Assembly: GCA_028869175.1 (NCBI GenBank)
Contig: JAGWTB010000006.1
Location: 1-56,319 of the forward strand
DNA: 56,319 nucleotides
Direction: 5' to 3'
Source of the DNA: Sphingomonadales bacterium
GTDB taxonomy: Bacteria > Pseudomonadota > Alphaproteobacteria > Sphingomonadales > Sphingomonadaceae
Shown here: positions 34,964 to 43,928 of the stretch, piece by piece
How the letters are laid out: the number at the start of each line of letters is the position of its first letter
Position numbering within the stretch: position 1 is the stretch's first letter
The notes under the pieces: model-generated
Told to the model about the DNA's origin: nothing
Databases searched by the model: none
Seen by the model: the letters and a program-made list of their open reading frames with translations, nothing else
Made by a program: the position numbers and the translations under genes

Positions 34964-35267
34964 GACGCCCGTTTAGCGGCGACAGGTTTCCGCTTGGCTA
35001 ACTACGCTGCGGTTGGCTGCAGCGCATTGGTTTACTCCGTTGAAAAACCGAGGAAGCGTCGGCTGCGCTGCGTCCGGCAGGGGTATGCCGAACGATGCCC
35101 GTAAGCCCCTCCCCATCAGAGAGAAGTTGGGGTGGGGACCACGCTGGCGACAACATGTTTACCAGGCACCCGTTCGTGTCGCGCGAAGTCGAGACACGTG
35201 GCGCACGATACCTCGACTTCGCTCGATACGAACGGGATCAGCTGCTTCAGTTCAAATCAGGCGGGAA
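34964..35267. other. 304-bp intergenic stretch with two inverted repeats
   Basis: No gene is visible. CCCCTCCCCA (35106-35115) pairs with TGGGGTGGGG (35128-35137) with one mismatch, and the family B element described separately lies at 35169-35236. The left part probably carries the promoter of the acyltransferase gene, and the right part the end of the dnaN transcript. Confidence 0.6.
35169..35236. repeat. Inverted repeat, family B (CCCGTTCGTRTCGMGCGAAGTCGAG)
   Basis: Arms at 35169-35193 and 35212-35236 are reverse complements over 25 bp with two mismatches, separated by 18 bp. It lies 31 bp beyond the dnaN stop and may end its transcript. Only one pair of this sequence occurs in the window. 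Confidence 0.75.
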
Positions 35268-36386
35268 CTACACCCGCATCGGCATCAGCACGTAGAGCGC
35301 GGGGCTCTTGTCGTCCTGACGGATCAGCGTGGGCGCGCCAGCGTCGGCGAGGTGGAGTTCCACCGTATCGCCTTCGATCTGGCCGAGGATGTCCTTGAGA
35401 TAGTTGGCGTTGAAGCCAATCTCGAAGCCTGCCGACTTGTAGTCAGCCGGCACTTCTTCCGCCGCCGTGCCGTTGTCCGGCGAGGTTACCGACAGGGTCA
35501 CCCGGTCAGGCTCCAGCGCCATCTTCACCGCGCGGGTCTTTTCCGTGGCGATGGTGGCAACGCGATCAACGCCTTCGTAAAGACTGCGCGGGTCAAGCCG
35601 CAGCAGCTTGTCGTTCCCGGTCGGGATGACGCGGGTGTAATCGGGGAAGGTGCCGTCGATCAGCTTGGACGTCAGCACCACGCCGTTCTCGCCGCCCAGA
35701 GTGAAGCGCACCTTGGAGGCGGAAAGATCGACCTCGACATTGGTATCGAGCGCTTCTTCGAGCAGCTTGCGCAGTTCGGCAACGCATTTCCTGGGCACGA
35801 TCACGTCAGGCATGCCCTGCGCGCCATCGGGGCGGGCAAGTGTGTAGCGCGCAAGGCGATGGCCGTCAGTCGCCGCGGCCTTCAGTTCCTCGTCCGTCAC
35901 GTGGAGGAAGATGCCGTTGAGGTAATAGCGCGTTTCCTCGGTGCTGATCGCAAAGCGCGTACGGTCGATCAACTGGGCAAGCGTGGCCGCGGGAATTTCG
36001 AAGCTGGTAGGCAGTTCGCCCTCGACGATCATCGGGAAATCGTCGCGCGGCAGGGTGGGCAGCGAGAAGCGGCTGCGCCCGGCCTTCACCGTCATGCGGT
36101 TATCCGCTGTTTCCAGGCTGACCTGGCTGCCATCGGGCAGCTTGCGGGCAATGTCGAACAGCAGGTGCGCCGAAACGGTGATCGCCCCCGCCGCCTCCAC
36201 CGAGACCGCTGCCATGGTTTCCACCACCTGCAGGTCAAGGTCGGTCGCCATTACCTTGACCGAGCCCGAGCCCGAAGCCTCGATCAGCACGTTCGAGAGA
36301 ATGGGGATGGTATTGCGCCGCTCTACCACCGACTGGACGTGGGACAGGCAGCGCAGCAGCGTTGCACGTTCGATGGTGGCCTTCAT
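35268..36386 (-). CDS. dnaN: DNA polymerase III sliding clamp (beta subunit)
   Basis: A 372-aa clamp with three repeated domains; conserved N-terminal SHVQSVVERRNTIPILSNVLIEA and the C-terminal MPMRV are present. It forms the ring dimer that tethers polymerase III and binds many repair proteins. ATG 36386 (MKATIERATLL) is standard. Here dnaN stands alone, not beside dnaA or recF, as is usual in this group. The 361 bp upstream (36387-36747) contain no gene, only its presumed promoter region and repeat family A copy 3. Confidence 0.98.
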   Translation of the reverse strand: MKATIERATLLRCLSHVQSVVERRNTIPILSNVLIEASGSGSVKVMATDLDLQVVETMAAVSVEAAGAITVSAHLLFDIARKLPDGSQVSLETADNRMTVKAGRSRFSLPTLPRDDFPMIVEGELPTSFEIPAATLAQLIDRTRFAISTEETRYYLNGIFLHVTDEELKAAATDGHRLARYTLARPDGAQGMPDVIVPRKCVAELRKLLEEALDTNVEVDLSASKVRFTLGGENGVVLTSKLIDGTFPDYTRVIPTGNDKLLRLDPRSLYEGVDRVATIATEKTRAVKMALEPDRVTLSVTSPDNGTAAEEVPADYKSAGFEIGFNANYLKDILGQIEGDTVELHLADAGAPTLIRQDDKSPALYVLMPMRV

Positions 36387-36616
36387 GGTCTTGCGTTGTC
36401 CCCCTACGGCGGCGGGTTTGGTCCCTCCGCGCTTGGAATTCGGACCATATTCCTTAACGCGGGCGGGCCAACGGGCAAGCGCGAACATGCTTGGTGCAGG
36501 CGAATCTGGGGATAAATCCGGGGGTTTTGCCGCAGACCCGTCACATAGCCTGCGATTGCAGCGCATTGCATCGTGGCACGAAGCCAGCAGCCGCCCCCCG
36601 TCTTGAACCTGAAATC

Positions 36617-36727
36617 CCCTTTCCCGTCCGTGCTGAGCCTGTCGAAGCACTGCACTTTGCTTCATGCCGTTGCGCGCGAAGGCCAGAAAGACAGGCCTTC
36701 GTCGGGCTCAGCACGGACGGGAAAGGG
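36617..36727. repeat. REPIN-like inverted repeat, family A (copy 3)
   Basis: The left arm 36617-36650 and right arm 36695-36727 are inverted; the outer 23 bp match perfectly (from CCCTTTCCCGTCCGTGCTGA inwards), with a 44-bp spacer. It ends 20 bp after the fabG stop and is the best-preserved copy. Confidence 0.85.
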
Positions 36728-36747
36728 TGGTTCGGGTTGGCGCGCCG

Positions 36748-37500
36748 TTACGAAAGCATCGCCATGCCGCCGTTCACGTGCAGCGTCTGCCCGGTGACGT
36801 AGCCGGCTTCCTTCGAGGCGAGATAGGCTACGGCTGCGCCGATATCCTCGCCCTCGCCCATGCGGCCCATCGGGATGCGGGCATTGAGCGCATCCTTCAG
36901 GGCATCGGGCAGCACCTCGGTCATCGCGGTGCGGATGAAGCCGGGGGCGACGCAGTTGACCGTAACGTTACGGCTCGCCAGTTCCTGCCCGAGCGACTTC
37001 GACATGCCGACCAGTCCGGCCTTGGCGGCGGCATAGTTGATCTGCCCCGGATTGCCCGTCGCGCCGACCACCGAGGTGATTGTGATAATCCGCCCGAACC
37101 GCGCCTTCATCATCGGCTTGGTCGCCGCGCGCATCAGGCGGAATGCGGCTTCAAGGTTGACCTTGATTACCGCGTCCCACTCATCGTCCTTCATCCGCAT
37201 CGTCAGATTGTCGCGCGTGATGCCCGCATTGTTGACGAGGATGTCGATCTTGCCGAGCGTATCGACCGTGGCCGGCACCAGATGCTCAACCTGTTCGCTG
37301 TTCGAAAGATCGCAGGTGATCTCGACATGGTCATGGCCGTAGGTATCGTTCAGTTCTTCGCGGAACGCACGCAGCTTGCCGGCATTGGACCCCGATAAGG
37401 CAAGCCGCGCGCCCTGGTTCGCCAGCGCATGGGCAATGGCGGAGCCAATACCCCCGGATGCACCGGTAACAAGGGCGGTCATGCCGGTGAGATCGAACAT
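36748..37500 (-). CDS. fabG: 3-oxoacyl-[acyl-carrier-protein] reductase
   Basis: A 250-aa short-chain dehydrogenase. Cofactor motif TGASGGIG (12-19), NNAG (LVNNAGITRDN), and catalytic Ser with YxxxK (NYAAAKAG). The TRDNL and FIRTAMTE segments are typical of FabG. It reduces 3-oxoacyl-ACP with NADPH in fatty acid elongation. GGAGAG precedes ATG 37500. It follows fabD on the same strand; acpP and fabF are not in the window on this side. Confidence 0.97.
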   Translation of the reverse strand: MFDLTGMTALVTGASGGIGSAIAHALANQGARLALSGSNAGKLRAFREELNDTYGHDHVEITCDLSNSEQVEHLVPATVDTLGKIDILVNNAGITRDNLTMRMKDDEWDAVIKVNLEAAFRLMRAATKPMMKARFGRIITITSVVGATGNPGQINYAAAKAGLVGMSKSLGQELASRNVTVNCVAPGFIRTAMTEVLPDALKDALNARIPMGRMGEGEDIGAAVAYLASKEAGYVTGQTLHVNGGMAMLS

Positions 37501-37570
37501 GGTACTCTCCACAAACAGGATGATGTTTGGCCTATCGCCCATTGCGGCACGGTTTGGCGACATAAAATTT

Positions 37571-37709
37571 GGTTCACACGAAGACACGAAGATGTCGCAC
37601 GCGCGGCGCAGCCAGCTCAATCGGGCGTGTCGACGCCTTCTGCGTCAAGATTTGCCCGAATCGCAACACCCGCAGCGTCACGGAACATCTTCGTGTCTTC
37701 GTGTGAACC
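37571..37709. repeat. REPIN-like inverted repeat, family C (copy 1)
   Basis: GGTTCACACGAAGACACGAA continuing to GATGT (37571-37595) is exactly inverted at 37685-37709: 25-bp perfect arms with an 89-bp interior. It fills the gap between fabD and fabG. A second pair with the same arms and an interior of similar length but unrelated sequence is at 39566-39705. Confidence 0.85.
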
Positions 37710-37720
37710 GCCTGCTTCTC

Positions 37721-38656
37721 TCACAACCCCGCCAAAAGCGCTTCGATGTCGGCCATCCCGACCACGCTGGTTACCGTCACGTCGCTGGCAGAGCGGGTGA
37801 TCATCGGGCCCAGCACCTTGCCGCCCAGTTCGACGAAGTTTTCAACGCCCGCCGCCTTCATCGCGATGGCACTTTCGCGCCAGCGGACGCGGCCGCAGAC
37901 CTGTTCGACCAGCAGGCGCCTTACCTCGGCCGGGTCGGTGACAACGGCGGCGGTGACGTTGGCGAACAGCGGCACCCGCAGCCCGCCCGGCGGGGTCCTG
38001 GCCAGCGCCTCGGCCATGGCATCGGCGGCGGGCTGCATCAACGGACAGTGGAACGGCGCGGAAACCGGCAGGGCAAGGCCCCGCTTGATGCCATGGTCCT
38101 TCACCAGCGCGATAGCCCGCTCGATCGCACCCTTGTGCCCGGAGAGGACGACCTGCCCCGGATCGTTGTCATTGGCGACGGTGCAGACCTCGCCCTCCGC
38201 CGCCGCATCGGCGAGCGCCTGCGCCTTATCGATGTCCGCGCCCAGCAGCGCGCACATCGCGCCGACGCCCACCGGCACGGCAGCCTGCATCGCCTGTCCG
38301 CGCAGCTTGAGCAGGCGCGCGGTGTCGGCCAGGCTGAACGCCCCGGCGGCGCAGAGCGCGGTATATTCGCCCAGGCTGTGCCCTGCGACGAAATCGGCCT
38401 TGTCGGCCAGGCTGATGCCGCCTTCGCGCTCCAGTACGCGCAGCACCGCGATGGCATTGGCCATGATCGCCGGCTGGGCGTTCTCGGTCAGCGTCAGCGT
38501 CTCTTCCGGTCCTTCGCGCATGATCGCGAACAGGTTCTGGCCGAGCGCGTCGTCCACTTCCTGAAACACTTCGCGCGCGGCGGCGCTGGCATCGGCCAGT
38601 TCCACGCCCATGCCGACCTTCTGGCTGCCCTGCCCCGGGAAAACGAATGCACGCAT
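37721..38656 (-). CDS. fabD: Malonyl-CoA:ACP transacylase
   Basis: A 311-aa transacylase. Nucleophile Ser94 in GHSLGEY, catalytic His in APFHCPLM, and the oxyanion-hole FPGQGSQ at 6-12. It loads malonyl groups on ACP for fatty acid synthesis. The length is typical (about 310). ATG 38656 starts directly at MRAFVFPGQGSQ, as expected. fabG follows after the repeat. Confidence 0.97.
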   Translation of the reverse strand: MRAFVFPGQGSQKVGMGVELADASAAAREVFQEVDDALGQNLFAIMREGPEETLTLTENAQPAIMANAIAVLRVLEREGGISLADKADFVAGHSLGEYTALCAAGAFSLADTARLLKLRGQAMQAAVPVGVGAMCALLGADIDKAQALADAAAEGEVCTVANDNDPGQVVLSGHKGAIERAIALVKDHGIKRGLALPVSAPFHCPLMQPAADAMAEALARTPPGGLRVPLFANVTAAVVTDPAEVRRLLVEQVCGRVRWRESAIAMKAAGVENFVELGGKVLGPMITRSASDVTVTSVVGMADIEALLAGL

Positions 38657-38701
38657 CTGCGGCCCCTCCTCTTGAGTTATGGGCCGCGTCTAGTTTTGCC
38701 G

Positions 38702-39520
38702 TTACCCCGCCGCAAGTCCGAACGGCACAATCCTGTTGGCGGCGTCATGCCCGATATCCGCCGGCCCGAGGAACGGGATCGCGTGGCGGGCGCACCAGTG
38801 GCGGGCGATATCCTCGGCTTCAGCCCCAAAGGGACGGTCATTCTCCGGCACGTCGCTGACCCGCCCCAGCCGCAATCCGGCTATGCCGCCCAGATGCGCG
38901 GTGACGTGGAAGAACAGCCGGTCCACCGCGTATAGATATTCCGACACTTCCTCGACCATGACGACATGGCCCGCAAGCCCTGGCATCAACGGCGTGCCGC
39001 ACAGCATGGCCAGCGTCATCAGGTTGAACGCCGCCACCGGGTGGTGGCCATCGAGCGAGGGCTCCAGCCCGGCGTTGTCGCCGCACAGATAGGCCAGCAC
39101 TCGCCGCACCGCCGCCGCGCCGCCCTCGCGCCGGATGTCAGCGGGCATCGGCGCGTGGACCGGCTGGCCAATGCGGGCGCGGTAAAGCGCGGCAAGCAGG
39201 GTGCCGCCGTCCGAATAGCCGAGAAAGCGCTTGCCCTGCGCCGCATGGTCCAGCCGCCGCACCGCATCTTCGGCAATGCGGTTCGCCCCGTAACCGCCGC
39301 GCACGAACCACACTGCGTCGAAGGCGGGGTCATTGGCGCATTCGAGCAAGGCAGCAAGGCGTTGTTCGTCGGTTCCGGCAAAGTGGCCCTGCGTGAAGAA
39401 ACATTGCGGGTGGAAGTGCAGTTCCACATGCGGGAATTCCGCAGCCGCCAGGGCCAGGACGCGGTCGGCGTCCTCGGGGGTGAACGGGGTGGACGGGGCG
39501 CAGATGGCGATGCGGGGCAT
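38702..39520 (-). CDS. LD-carboxypeptidase family (S66) protein
   Basis: A 272-aa S66 serine peptidase of the LdcA type. Catalytic Ser103 is in FLGYSDGG, the Glu in EEVSEYLYAVDR, and the His in DIGHDAANRIVPFG. LdcA removes the terminal D-Ala from cytoplasmic tetrapeptides during murein recycling. The divergent neighbour mpl consumes the resulting tripeptide, which supports that role strongly. No signal peptide, as expected. Similar folds include MccF-type microcin immunity enzymes, less likely here. Confidence 0.88.
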   Translation of the reverse strand: MPRIAICAPSTPFTPEDADRVLALAAAEFPHVELHFHPQCFFTQGHFAGTDEQRLAALLECANDPAFDAVWFVRGGYGANRIAEDAVRRLDHAAQGKRFLGYSDGGTLLAALYRARIGQPVHAPMPADIRREGGAAAVRRVLAYLCGDNAGLEPSLDGHHPVAAFNLMTLAMLCGTPLMPGLAGHVVMVEEVSEYLYAVDRLFFHVTAHLGGIAGLRLGRVSDVPENDRPFGAEAEDIARHWCARHAIPFLGPADIGHDAANRIVPFGLAAG

Positions 39521-39565
39521 GGGCCGTGTCTATCGGGTGGTGCGCGGCGGGGAAAGGGCGGTGTT

Positions 39566-39705
39566 GGGTTTCACACGAAGACACGAAGATGTTGCGCTTA
39601 CGGCAAGGCCGCACTTCAAATGCACCGGTTCGTTCAGACAAGACGTGTTTGAGGATTGAGGGGCCTGCGGCCCGGCATTCCATCTTCGTGTCTTCGTGTG
39701 AACCC
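39566..39705. repeat. REPIN-like inverted repeat, family C (copy 2)
   Basis: Arms at 39566-39591 and 39681-39705 share TTCACACGAAGACACGAAGA with copy 1; one T is inserted in the left arm. The interior is 89 bp and differs from that of copy 1. It lies in the divergent gap between the LD-carboxypeptidase and mpl, so it could affect their promoters. Confidence 0.85.
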
Positions 39706-39770
39706 AAATCCACACCCGCCACCCCGCACAAGGTTGCCTTACCGCGCAACCGCGCATACCGCCTTGCGCC

Positions 39771-41180
39771 ATGAACGACCTCACTTCCCACCCTTGGTTC
39801 TTCTGCGGCATCGGCGGATCGGGCATGTTGCCGCTTGCGCTGATCCTGCGGGGACAAGGCGCAGAAGTGGCGGGATCGGACCGCAGCCGCGATCAGGGAC
39901 GCACGCCGGAGAAGTTCGGCTGGCTCGAAGGGTTGGGTTTCACGCTGTTCCCGCAGGACGGCAGCGGCGTCACGACGGCGGAGCAGACACTGGTCGCCTC
40001 GGCGGCGGTGGAAGATACCGTGCCGGAAATGGTCCGCGCGAGGGAACGCGGCTGCCCACGCATGAGCCGCGCGGAATTGCTTGCCACCCTGTTCAACGCC
40101 GCGCCGCGCTCGGTCGCGATCGGCGGCACCAGTGGCAAGAGCACCGTCACCGGCATGGCCGGCTGGATCCTGACCGTGGCGGGCCGCGACCCGACGATCA
40201 TGAACGGCGCGGTGATGAAGAACTTCGTCCGCGACGATGCCCCCTTCGCTTCCGCCCGGGTTGGCAATGGCAAAGTGTTCGTTTCGGAAGTGGATGAAAG
40301 CGACGGTTCGATCGCGCTCTACCAACCCTCGGTAGCCGTGCTGGGCAATGTAAGCCTTGATCATAAAAGCCTTGAAGAACTGCGCGAATTGTTTGGCGAT
40401 TTTCTCGCCCGTGCAGAGGTTTCCGCGATCAACCTCGATGACGCCGAAACCGCCGCGCTGGCGCACCGGGCGCAGCGACTGGTGACCTTTGGCGTCAGCA
40501 GTTCCGAAGCGATGATCGGCGTCGAACCCGACAGCGTGGTGGAAGGGCTGACCGCGCTCAGCGCCACGGTGCTGGACCGGCGGGAGGGTTCTTCGCACGC
40601 GCTGGCGCTCAAGGTGCCGGGCCGACACAACCTGTTCAACGCCCTCGCCGCGCTGGCGGCTGCCAGTGCTGCCGGCGTGCCACTGGCCGAAGGCGTCGCC
40701 GCACTGGCCACTTTCACAGGACTTGCCCGCCGGTTTGACATCATCGGCACCTCGCCGGGCGGCATCACGGTGATCGATGACTTCGGCCACAATCCCGAAA
40801 AGTGCGCCGCCACGCTGACCACGCTGAAGGCCCATCCCGGCCGGGTGATCGCCTTCTTCCAACCGCACGGTTATGGCCCGCTGCGCCAGATGGGGCACGA
40901 ACTGGCCGAAACCTTCGCTCGCCTGCTTGGCCCGGATGACATCACGATCCTGTGCGATCCGGTCTATTTCGGCGGCACGGTGGATCGCAGCGAGGGCAGC
41001 GAGCGGATTGTCCGGTTGATCGGCGAAGCGGGCGGCAAGGCGGAATATGTGCCGGAACGCACCGATTGCGCCACCCGGATCGCTGCCCTTGCCCGCCCCG
41101 GTGACCGTATCGTCATCATGGGCGCGCGCGACGATACGCTCACCACCTTTGCCAAGGATTTACTGGCGCAATTGCCCTGA
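39771..41180 (+). CDS. mpl: UDP-N-acetylmuramate:L-Ala-gamma-D-Glu-meso-DAP ligase
   Basis: A 469-aa Mur ligase. The N-terminal Rossmann motif is FCGIGGSGM, the ATP loop GGTSGKST, and the C-terminal region has HPGRVIAFFQPHGYGP. MurC-like order but with Mpl features. It joins recycled tripeptide to UDP-MurNAc in the cytoplasm. It is divergent from the LD-carboxypeptidase gene that prepares the tripeptide. ATG 39771 (MNDLTSHPWFFCGIGG) places the motif at the usual distance. Confidence 0.95.
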   Translation: MNDLTSHPWFFCGIGGSGMLPLALILRGQGAEVAGSDRSRDQGRTPEKFGWLEGLGFTLFPQDGSGVTTAEQTLVASAAVEDTVPEMVRARERGCPRMSRAELLATLFNAAPRSVAIGGTSGKSTVTGMAGWILTVAGRDPTIMNGAVMKNFVRDDAPFASARVGNGKVFVSEVDESDGSIALYQPSVAVLGNVSLDHKSLEELRELFGDFLARAEVSAINLDDAETAALAHRAQRLVTFGVSSSEAMIGVEPDSVVEGLTALSATVLDRREGSSHALALKVPGRHNLFNALAALAAASAAGVPLAEGVAALATFTGLARRFDIIGTSPGGITVIDDFGHNPEKCAATLTTLKAHPGRVIAFFQPHGYGPLRQMGHELAETFARLLGPDDITILCDPVYFGGTVDRSEGSERIVRLIGEAGGKAEYVPERTDCATRIAALARPGDRIVIMGARDDTLTTFAKDLLAQLP

Positions 41181-41222
41181 TCGTGGTCAAATGCCGCCTG
41201 AGGATTTTCAGGGGAACAAGAC

Positions 41223-42527
41223 GTGCGCAAGTCCACGCTCCGCATCGCCATTTCGCTGCTCGCTGGCGGCACTGCCCTCACCGGGCTTTCTGCCCAGCAG
41301 ACGGAAACCTGCGCTTCGGGAACCACCTGCAGCGAAGAAGCAAATCCGCCCGCCACGCAGGACATGCCCGCAACCCGCGGCTTCTCCATTGCCCGCCGCC
41401 GTCCCGGCACGCCGACTCCTCCGCCACCACCGCCACCACCGGCTTCCGGCGGCGGATCGTCGCAGACATGGCATCCCGCCTCATCGGGTTCGGGCGGTGG
41501 TGGCGGAGGCGGCAACCCGGCGCCGCCCCCGCGCCAGACCCGCCCGACGTTCGATCCTGACGGTAACGTCAACGTGCCGGCTTTCGACCTGCCACCCTCG
41601 GCCTTTCTCAGCCCCCAGGCGCTTGCCGCGCAAAAGGCGCGGGCGCGCGTCCCTGCCGGTGTGCCGTCGAACGACGCCGATATCATCACGGTGCGACGCG
41701 GGCTGGAAACCATGCTTGCCGGGCAAGTCGCCCGGATGCGTGAGGCCTATCCGGTCGATGTCGTCGATCAGACCATTGGCGGCGTGCGTACCAAGGTTGT
41801 CACCCCCAAGGGACGCGCGCCTGACAAGGGGCGCGTGCTGATCAATCTCCACGGCGGCGGCTTTTCGATGTGTGCCGATGCCTGTGCCATGCTCGAATCG
41901 GCTCCCATAGCCTTCTCCGGCCTGTTCAAGGTCATCACCGTCAACTACCGCATGGGCCCCGAAGCCCAGCACCCGGCGGCACTGGAAGACGTTTCCGCCG
42001 TCTATCGGGAGTTGCTCAAGAGCTACAAGCCAAGGCAGATCGGCATCTACGGCTGCTCGGCCGGCGGTGCGCTCACCGCGCAGCTGGGTGCCTGGCTGCC
42101 GGCGCACCGGCTGCCACAGCCCGGCGCGTTCGGCATCTTCGGCGCGGGCGGGGTTCGCTTCATGGCGGGCGATTCCGCCTGGATCGCCGGCTATGTCGAT
42201 GGATCGTTCCCGCCGCCCAGCCAGGTGCGCGGTGACATGACGCGCGGCTATTTCGCCCGCGCGGACCAGAACGATCCGGTGCTCTCCCCCGCAACCCACC
42301 CGGAAGTGATGGCGAAGTTCCCGCCCTCGCTGCTGATCACCGGCACCCGCGCCATGGACATGAGCCCGGCAATCGTCACCAATTCGGTGCTGATCAAGGC
42401 GGGCGTCCGCTCCACCCTGATCGTCGGCGAAGGCATGGGGCACTGCTACATCTACCAGCCCGACCTGCCCGAAGCCCGCGACGCCCGCAGCGCCATCGTC
42501 AATTTCTTCCGCGAGAACCTGAAATAG
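41223..42527 (+). CDS. Exported alpha/beta-hydrolase (HSL-like esterase)
   Basis: A 434-aa protein with a signal peptide (basic MRKSTLR, hydrophobic core, end near LSAQQ). Residues about 60-105 are a strikingly low-complexity linker of eight prolines followed by Gly/Ser runs. The catalytic domain has the HGGGF oxyanion motif and YGCSAGG nucleophile elbow of the hormone-sensitive-lipase family; the acid and His are probably in the TGTRAMDMS and GMGHCYIY regions. GTG 41223 has AGGGGAA upstream. It follows mpl by 42 bp and may be cotranscribed. Substrate unknown, probably an ester in the periplasm. Confidence 0.88.
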   Translation: MRKSTLRIAISLLAGGTALTGLSAQQTETCASGTTCSEEANPPATQDMPATRGFSIARRRPGTPTPPPPPPPPASGGGSSQTWHPASSGSGGGGGGGNPAPPPRQTRPTFDPDGNVNVPAFDLPPSAFLSPQALAAQKARARVPAGVPSNDADIITVRRGLETMLAGQVARMREAYPVDVVDQTIGGVRTKVVTPKGRAPDKGRVLINLHGGGFSMCADACAMLESAPIAFSGLFKVITVNYRMGPEAQHPAALEDVSAVYRELLKSYKPRQIGIYGCSAGGALTAQLGAWLPAHRLPQPGAFGIFGAGGVRFMAGDSAWIAGYVDGSFPPPSQVRGDMTRGYFARADQNDPVLSPATHPEVMAKFPPSLLITGTRAMDMSPAIVTNSVLIKAGVRSTLIVGEGMGHCYIYQPDLPEARDARSAIVNFFRENLK

Positions 42528-42633
42528 CCGTGCTTACTCGCATATCGCAGTTGCAGCATTAATCGCTTGACCCTGTCGGGGGTTGCCCGGCAAGAGTCGC
42601 AAGCATTCTGCGGGCAATTGGGGCTTTGGAACG

Positions 42634-43410
42634 ATGGGCGACGACTTGAAATCGAATGAAGAGTGGCGCGCTTGGGGTGAGATTGATCCCATGTTCGGCG
42701 TCGCGTCCTGGCAGGGCCGCAAGCAGGGCGAAGACAATGCCTGGACAGCCGAGGAGTTCTACCGACTCGCCCGATCAGACTGGGACGATTTTCGGCACAT
42801 ATGGCTTGCGCTTTACCCGCCGAAGCCAGGCACGGTGCTGGAAATCGGTGCGGGAGCTGGACGCATGTCTAATCAGCTTGCCGATCATTTTGCCCAGGTC
42901 AAAGCTGTAGATGTTTCACCTGGAATGCTCGACTTCGCCCGCAAGCATGTCACCAAACCTAACATTGAGTGGATCCTGGGTGACGGATTGCGGCTGCCAG
43001 CCAACGATGCGTCGGTTCAGGCGGTTTTTTCGGTTCATGTTTTCCAGCATTTCAATGATGTAGAGGCGGTTCGCCATAACCTGCTTGAATGCGTGCGAAT
43101 TCTCGAGCCCGGCGGATCGCTGTTCATCCACACCTATGTCCATGCCTTTCCCGAGGCGGGCCAGTCATTTTCCCGGCTTGCACGCAAAGCCTATCGACTG
43201 TTCATGCAGGCTTCGGCGCGCAAGGCTGAACGCAGGCGGCGCGCGATGCGTTCGGGCGGTGCAGAACCTTACATGCATGGACTTAGCCACGAGGCTTCCG
43301 ATTTACTGGCTTTGGCAGCCGAAGTCGGTCTGGCCGAGCGCCTTGTTGTGACCATGCCGCCCAGCATAAGCGGCGGTATGCATTCAGTGCTGGTAGCCCG
43401 GAAGCCATAA
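42634..43410 (+). CDS. Class I SAM-dependent methyltransferase
   Basis: A 258-aa methyltransferase. Motif I VLEIGAGAGRMSNQLA, acidic VKAVDVSPGMLDFAR, and motif IV-like AVFSVHVFQHF. The C-terminal part is basic and helical (ARKAERRRRAMR). The start at ATG 42634 (MGDDLKSNEEW) is preferred to a TTG 17 codons upstream. The base composition is a little lower in GC than its neighbours. Substrate unknown; it is unrelated to the ribosomal operon that follows. Confidence 0.85.
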   Translation: MGDDLKSNEEWRAWGEIDPMFGVASWQGRKQGEDNAWTAEEFYRLARSDWDDFRHIWLALYPPKPGTVLEIGAGAGRMSNQLADHFAQVKAVDVSPGMLDFARKHVTKPNIEWILGDGLRLPANDASVQAVFSVHVFQHFNDVEAVRHNLLECVRILEPGGSLFIHTYVHAFPEAGQSFSRLARKAYRLFMQASARKAERRRRAMRSGGAEPYMHGLSHEASDLLALAAEVGLAERLVVTMPPSISGGMHSVLVARKP

Positions 43411-43450
43411 CCGGTCCAAGCGCGGCTTGCATTTTACTGAAACTCGGCTA

Positions 43451-43511
43451 AGGCCCCGGTTCCGCGCAAGCGCTCTCGCAAGTGCGGAATCCAAGAAAGC
43501 CGGAGGGGCCC
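43451..43511 (+). promoter_or_regulatory. Likely S6:S18 ribosomal-protein leader
   Basis: The rpsF 5' region folds into GGCCCC (43452-43457) with GGGGCC (43505-43510) and TTCCGC (43460-43465) with GCGGAA (43484-43489), joined by an asymmetric bulge holding AAGAAAGCCGGA. This matches the general design of the S6:S18 leader, in which a CCG-containing bulge mimics the rRNA site and lets the S6-S18 complex repress its own operon. Assignment rests on position and fold, not on a model search. Confidence 0.6.
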
Positions 43512-43562
43512 CGCAATCCTGCGGATCAGCCAGCGATCGGTTATGACAGAGAAAGGCAAAGC

Positions 43563-43925
43563 ATGCCGCTTTACGAGCATGTGTTCCTGGCACGCCAGGA
43601 TCTCAGCCAGGCGCAGGTCGATGCGCTGGCCGCCGCTGCGACGGAAATCGTCGAAAACAACAATGGCAAGGTCACCAAGACCGAAACCTGGGGCCTCAAG
43701 GGCCTCGCCTACAAGATTGCGCGCAATCGCAAGGCGCATTTCGTGATGCTCAACATCGAGGCCCCCGCCGGCGTCGTTGCCGAGCTGGAACGCCAGACGC
43801 AGATCAACGAAGACGTGATCCGCTACATGACCGTCCGCGTGGACGAGCATGAAGCCGGCCCTTCGGTGATGATGCGCAAGAACGACCGCGAGCGTACGCG
43901 CCGCCGCGACCGCGAGGAGGGTTGA
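43563..43925 (+). CDS. rpsF: Small ribosomal subunit protein bS6
   Basis: A 120-aa S6 with the conserved [15 protein letters not shown] start, [21 protein letters not shown] core, and a basic tail ([12 protein letters not shown]). It binds S18 and 16S rRNA in the platform. First gene of rpsF-rpsR-rplI. GAAAGG precedes ATG 43563. Confidence 0.98.
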   Translation: MPLYEHVFLARQDLSQAQVDALAAAATEIVENNNGKVTKTETWGLKGLAYKIARNRKAHFVMLNIEAPAGVVAELERQTQINEDVIRYMTVRVDEHEAGPSVMMRKNDRERTRRRDREEG

Positions 43926-43928
43926 TCC

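Noticed and set aside
37376..38935. 519-codon plus-strand frame over fabG/fabD
   Set aside because: Antisense to two well-conserved core genes and spans the palindromic repeat; no domain content.
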